A DNA stretch of 8,997 nt from NCBI GenBank assembly GCA_018715825.1, contig DVKU01000196.1, forward strand, positions 1 through 8,997. Direction: 5' to 3'. A program made the translations under genes and the position numbers. Below, piece after piece: positions 7,427 to 8,997 of this stretch. The notes beneath the pieces were generated by a model, which worked only from the letters and a program-made list of their open reading frames with translations, did no database searches and had not been told where the DNA came from. Numbering within the stretch: the first letter of the stretch is position 1; each line of letters begins with the position of its first letter. The stretch comes from Candidatus Avacholeplasma faecigallinarum (GTDB lineage Bacteria > Bacillota_I > Bacilli_A > Acholeplasmatales > Anaeroplasmataceae).

Positions 7427-7648
7427 TTACTTAAATGTCATTTTGGTTTTGCCTAGGAGAATTTCCTCTAATGCTTGACCAACAGGCTTAACACATAAAC
7501 CGTCCTCTGCTGAAGTCCATTCCTCTTCCTCTATAATCTTAGCACGCTTAGCAGCAGCATAAGCTAATTTATATTTTGAATCTATTTTCTCTAATAATAA
7601 ATCAATAGATGGATATCTCATACCATCATAATTCTTCTTATTTGACAT
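7427..7648 (-). CDS. rpoZ: RNA polymerase omega subunit
   Basis: This 73-residue omega subunit aids folding and assembly of RNA polymerase by binding beta'. The family pattern is plain: MRYPSIDLLLEKIDSKYKL (10-28), then AAAKRAK (31-37), and a C-terminal KPVGQALEEILLGK (54-67). The length fits Bacillota omega. The start has GGAGGG 6 bases upstream. It follows gmk by 53 bases, as in many Bacillota. The usual next genes there (coaBC, priA) are absent, and a terminator follows. Confidence 0.93.
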   Translation of the reverse strand: MSNKKNYDGMRYPSIDLLLEKIDSKYKLAYAAAKRAKIIEEEEWTSAEDGLCVKPVGQALEEILLGKTKMTFK

Positions 7649-7669
7649 ATCAATCCCTCCAACGAAGTT

Positions 7670-7698
7670 ATTATAGCATAGATATAAAAAATTTTCTA
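7670..7698 (-). promoter_or_regulatory. Candidate promoter for rpoZ
   Basis: In the gmk-rpoZ gap, TAGAAA (7693-7698) and a perfect TATAAT (7670-7675) are spaced by 17 bases on the minus strand. The -35 matches TTGACA at four of six positions. It would let rpoZ be made apart from gmk. In such AT-rich DNA chance matches are common. Confidence 0.4.
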
Positions 7699-7701
7699 TA
7701 C

Positions 7702-8328
7702 CTAATCTTCACTTTCTCCTATCAATTCCATATATTTATGAATTGATCTAGCCGTTTTAGCATGTTCGGCTCTAATGATTGCCATTATACGATCGGCAGC
7801 ATTATTAACCTCATCATTAACCACTATATAATCATATAAGTAAGCCTTTTTAAACTCACGATTAGCCTTTTTGATTCTTTCATTAATGACCTCTTCGCTT
7901 TCAGTACCTCTAGCCTTTAAGCGATCATAAAGGGCTTGCTTTCCAGGTGGTACTAAAAATATCATAACGCAATCTGGCATTTTACTTTTAACCTGTAATG
8001 CACCCTCTACTTCAATCTCTAAGACAACCTCATTGCCATTATCAAGCTTTTCATTGACCTTGTCTAATGGTGTACCATAGTAGTTACCAACAAACTCAGC
8101 ATGTTCTAAAAGCTTACCTTCATTAATTTTTTGTTCAAATTGTTCCTTTGTGACAAAATAGTAATCAACTCCATCAACCTCGCCTGGACGCATTTTTCTA
8201 GTTGTCATAGAAACACTATATGTTAAATTATGCTTAGGCATATTAAATAAGGCTCTTCTAACAGTACCTTTACCTACACCTGATGGTCCAGAAATTACAA
8301 TTAATAATCCACGATCATTTAGCTTCAT
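7702..8328 (-). CDS. gmk: Guanylate kinase
   Basis: This enzyme phosphorylates GMP to GDP with ATP, an essential cytoplasmic step in GTP and dGTP supply. The 208-residue length is normal. The P-loop GPSGVGKGT is at 14-22. The GMP-binding region follows, with [20 protein letters not shown] (38-57) and the downstream EFVGNYYGT stretch. The [12 protein letters not shown] core strand and the R-x-x-x-E-x-x-E-x-x-x-R lid-type segment ([13 protein letters not shown]) complete it. The start has TGAGGT 6 bases upstream. The neighbouring rpoZ and the divergent rqcH recall the Bacillus yloA-gmk-rpoZ region, here without yicC or remA. Confidence 0.96.
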   Translation of the reverse strand: MKLNDRGLLIVISGPSGVGKGTVRRALFNMPKHNLTYSVSMTTRKMRPGEVDGVDYYFVTKEQFEQKINEGKLLEHAEFVGNYYGTPLDKVNEKLDNGNEVVLEIEVEGALQVKSKMPDCVMIFLVPPGKQALYDRLKARGTESEEVINERIKKANREFKKAYLYDYIVVNDEVNNAADRIMAIIRAEHAKTARSIHKYMELIGESED

Positions 8329-8345
8329 AATTATACCTCATATTT

Positions 8346-8374
8346 AATATAATAAAAATTCTACCTCAAAACAA
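8346..8374 (-). promoter_or_regulatory. Possible promoter for gmk
   Basis: On the minus strand TTGTTT (8369-8374) and TATATT (8346-8351) are spaced by 17 bases in the 65-base gap before gmk. The -10 is good and the -35 is weak. No terminator is visible in this gap, so gmk may also be read from the upstream gene. Confidence 0.3.
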
Positions 8375-8393
8375 ACAAAATTTCAACAAAATA

Positions 8394-8780
8394 TTACAAA
8401 TTATCAATTTCTACTTGCAATTCTATTAATGAATCTAAGGCTGATGACATAACAAAATTAGCATTTTCGGTTAATATATGCGTATTATATTCTAAAAACA
8501 AAACTTCATCTTTAATTTTAGCAGTAAAATATTTTGATTTTAAATTAAAATCATTAAGCTTTTCAAAATCCTTAAGATTATTTACCTGCCTTAAATTGAT
8601 TAAAATTGAAATTTGATCACCAGCATCATCAATATTAATATATGGAAAAATAGAGAAATTACTTTTAGATAAAAAAAATTCAAAAGTAATAAGCCCCATT
8701 TCCTCCTTAAAGGTAACATTTTGTTCTATAAGATATTTTTTTATTAATTCCGAACTTTTTTTCTTAACCCAAAACGCCAT
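8394..8780 (-). CDS. Unrecognised 128-residue protein, possibly YbjN-like
   Basis: I do not firmly recognise this protein. It is a soluble alpha/beta protein of 128 residues with no signal peptide or membrane segment. It starts with a basic amphipathic helix (about 5-18), followed by alternating strands (ITFEFFLS, FSIFPYINI, ISILINLRQ), a KDFEKLNDFNLKSKYFTAKI segment (69-88), a strand (EVLFLEYN), and a final helix (about 107-125). This order, with LNDFN followed by two strands and a C-terminal helix, resembles the YbjN / type III chaperone-like fold, but the match is weak. The start has AAGGGGA 8 bases upstream. It sits between rqcH and gmk, a place often held by yicC and remA in Bacillota; it resembles neither. 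Confidence 0.75.
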   Translation of the reverse strand: MAFWVKKKSSELIKKYLIEQNVTFKEEMGLITFEFFLSKSNFSIFPYINIDDAGDQISILINLRQVNNLKDFEKLNDFNLKSKYFTAKIKDEVLFLEYNTHILTENANFVMSSALDSLIELQVEIDNL

Positions 8781-8878
8781 AAATTCATCCCCTTTTGTTT
8801 AATTTTACCATAAAAGTACATAGATATAATAGAATTTTTTTTAAATAAATGCTATACTACACAAAGTAGGTGATTTAA
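8781..8878. promoter_or_regulatory. Divergent intergenic region between the 128-residue gene and rqcH
   Basis: This 98-base region must start transcription in both directions. On the plus strand a perfect TATAAT (8825-8830) would give a leader of about 40 bases before rqcH, but no good -35 is seen. A TATACT (8853-8858) is too close to the start codon to be convincing. Ribosome binding sites are AGGTG (8868-8872) for rqcH and AAGGGGA for the minus-strand gene. Confidence 0.4.
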
Positions 8879-8997
8879 ATGAGCTTTGACGGTATATTAT
8901 TACAAAAACTAAAAAATGAATTTGAGATTTTAAAAACCGGAAGAATTTCTAAAATATCTGAGTCTGGAGACACTGATTTTATTTTTACAATTAGAGC
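8879..8997 (+). CDS. rqcH: Ribosome quality control protein RqcH (NFACT / FbpA family), N-terminal fragment
   Basis: This is the first 39 complete codons of a gene that runs off the window. The opening MSFDGILLQKLKNEFEILKT followed by GRISKI and then FIFTIRA matches the start of NFACT-N proteins (formerly called fibronectin-binding protein A; yloA in Bacillus). These bind stalled 50S subunits and direct C-terminal alanine tailing of stuck nascent chains. The ATG follows an AGGTG ribosome binding site by 6 bases. It is the only plus-strand gene in the window. In Bacillus, yloA lies near gmk and rpoZ in the same direction; here it is divergent. Confidence 0.85.
   Translation, partial: MSFDGILLQKLKNEFEILKTGRISKISESGDTDFIFTIR

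Noticed and set aside
7683..7700. Near-palindrome of A and T runs after gmk as a terminator
   Set aside because: It has an interrupted AT-only stem without a loop or a following T tract, and it overlaps the likely rpoZ promoter.
1..8997. CRISPR array, tRNA or rRNA genes, insertion sequence or phage att sites
   Set aside because: No regularly spaced repeats, no cloverleaf-like GC-rich segments, no transposase motifs and no flanking direct repeats were seen. Genes fill nearly the whole window.

Overview
This is an AT-rich window from a low-GC, anaerobic, hydrogen-metabolising member of the Bacillota. Three things point there: strong AGGAGG-type ribosome binding sites, a UvrC of Bacillota type (FDNSN motif), and a block that recalls the rqcH / gmk / rpoZ neighbourhood of Bacillus. 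An affiliation near the Erysipelotrichia or Mollicutes-related Bacilli is plausible but not proven. TGA does not encode Trp here, because every gene reads through with TGG for Trp and standard stops.

Layout. Almost everything is on the minus strand, so transcription runs from right to left. At the far right, the start of rqcH (NFACT family) runs on the plus strand, divergent from a small unrecognised protein (8394-8780). Next come gmk and rpoZ, ending in a clear intrinsic terminator (7386-7420). Then come a CmpB-like (PF06541-type) membrane protein and uvrC, spaced only a few bases apart. An AT-rich inverted repeat with a U tract (4771-4835) ends that unit. The remaining 4.7 kb is one operon: hydC, hydB, hydA, a small flavin reductase-like gene, and the first codons of a gene that leaves the window.

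The hyd operon encodes the three subunits of an electron-bifurcating or NAD(H)-linked [FeFe] hydrogenase: a NuoE-like HydC, a NuoF-like HydB with FMN and NADH sites and extra Fe-S domains, and the catalytic HydA. Such enzymes couple NADH and reduced ferredoxin to H2. No H-cluster maturation genes (hydE, hydF, hydG) lie in the window.

The main anomaly is in hydA. The reading frame is broken by one in-frame TAA at 1353-1355, where relatives usually have a Ser codon (the SPxQM stretch). The rest of the 600-codon gene is in one frame with its motifs intact. The stop lies between H-cluster motifs L1 and L2, so neither piece alone could hold the cluster. It may be a sequencing error, a very recent nonsense mutation, or suppressed by readthrough. 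A second point of interest is the hyd promoter, whose -10 hexamer lies inside one arm of the upstream terminator hairpin.
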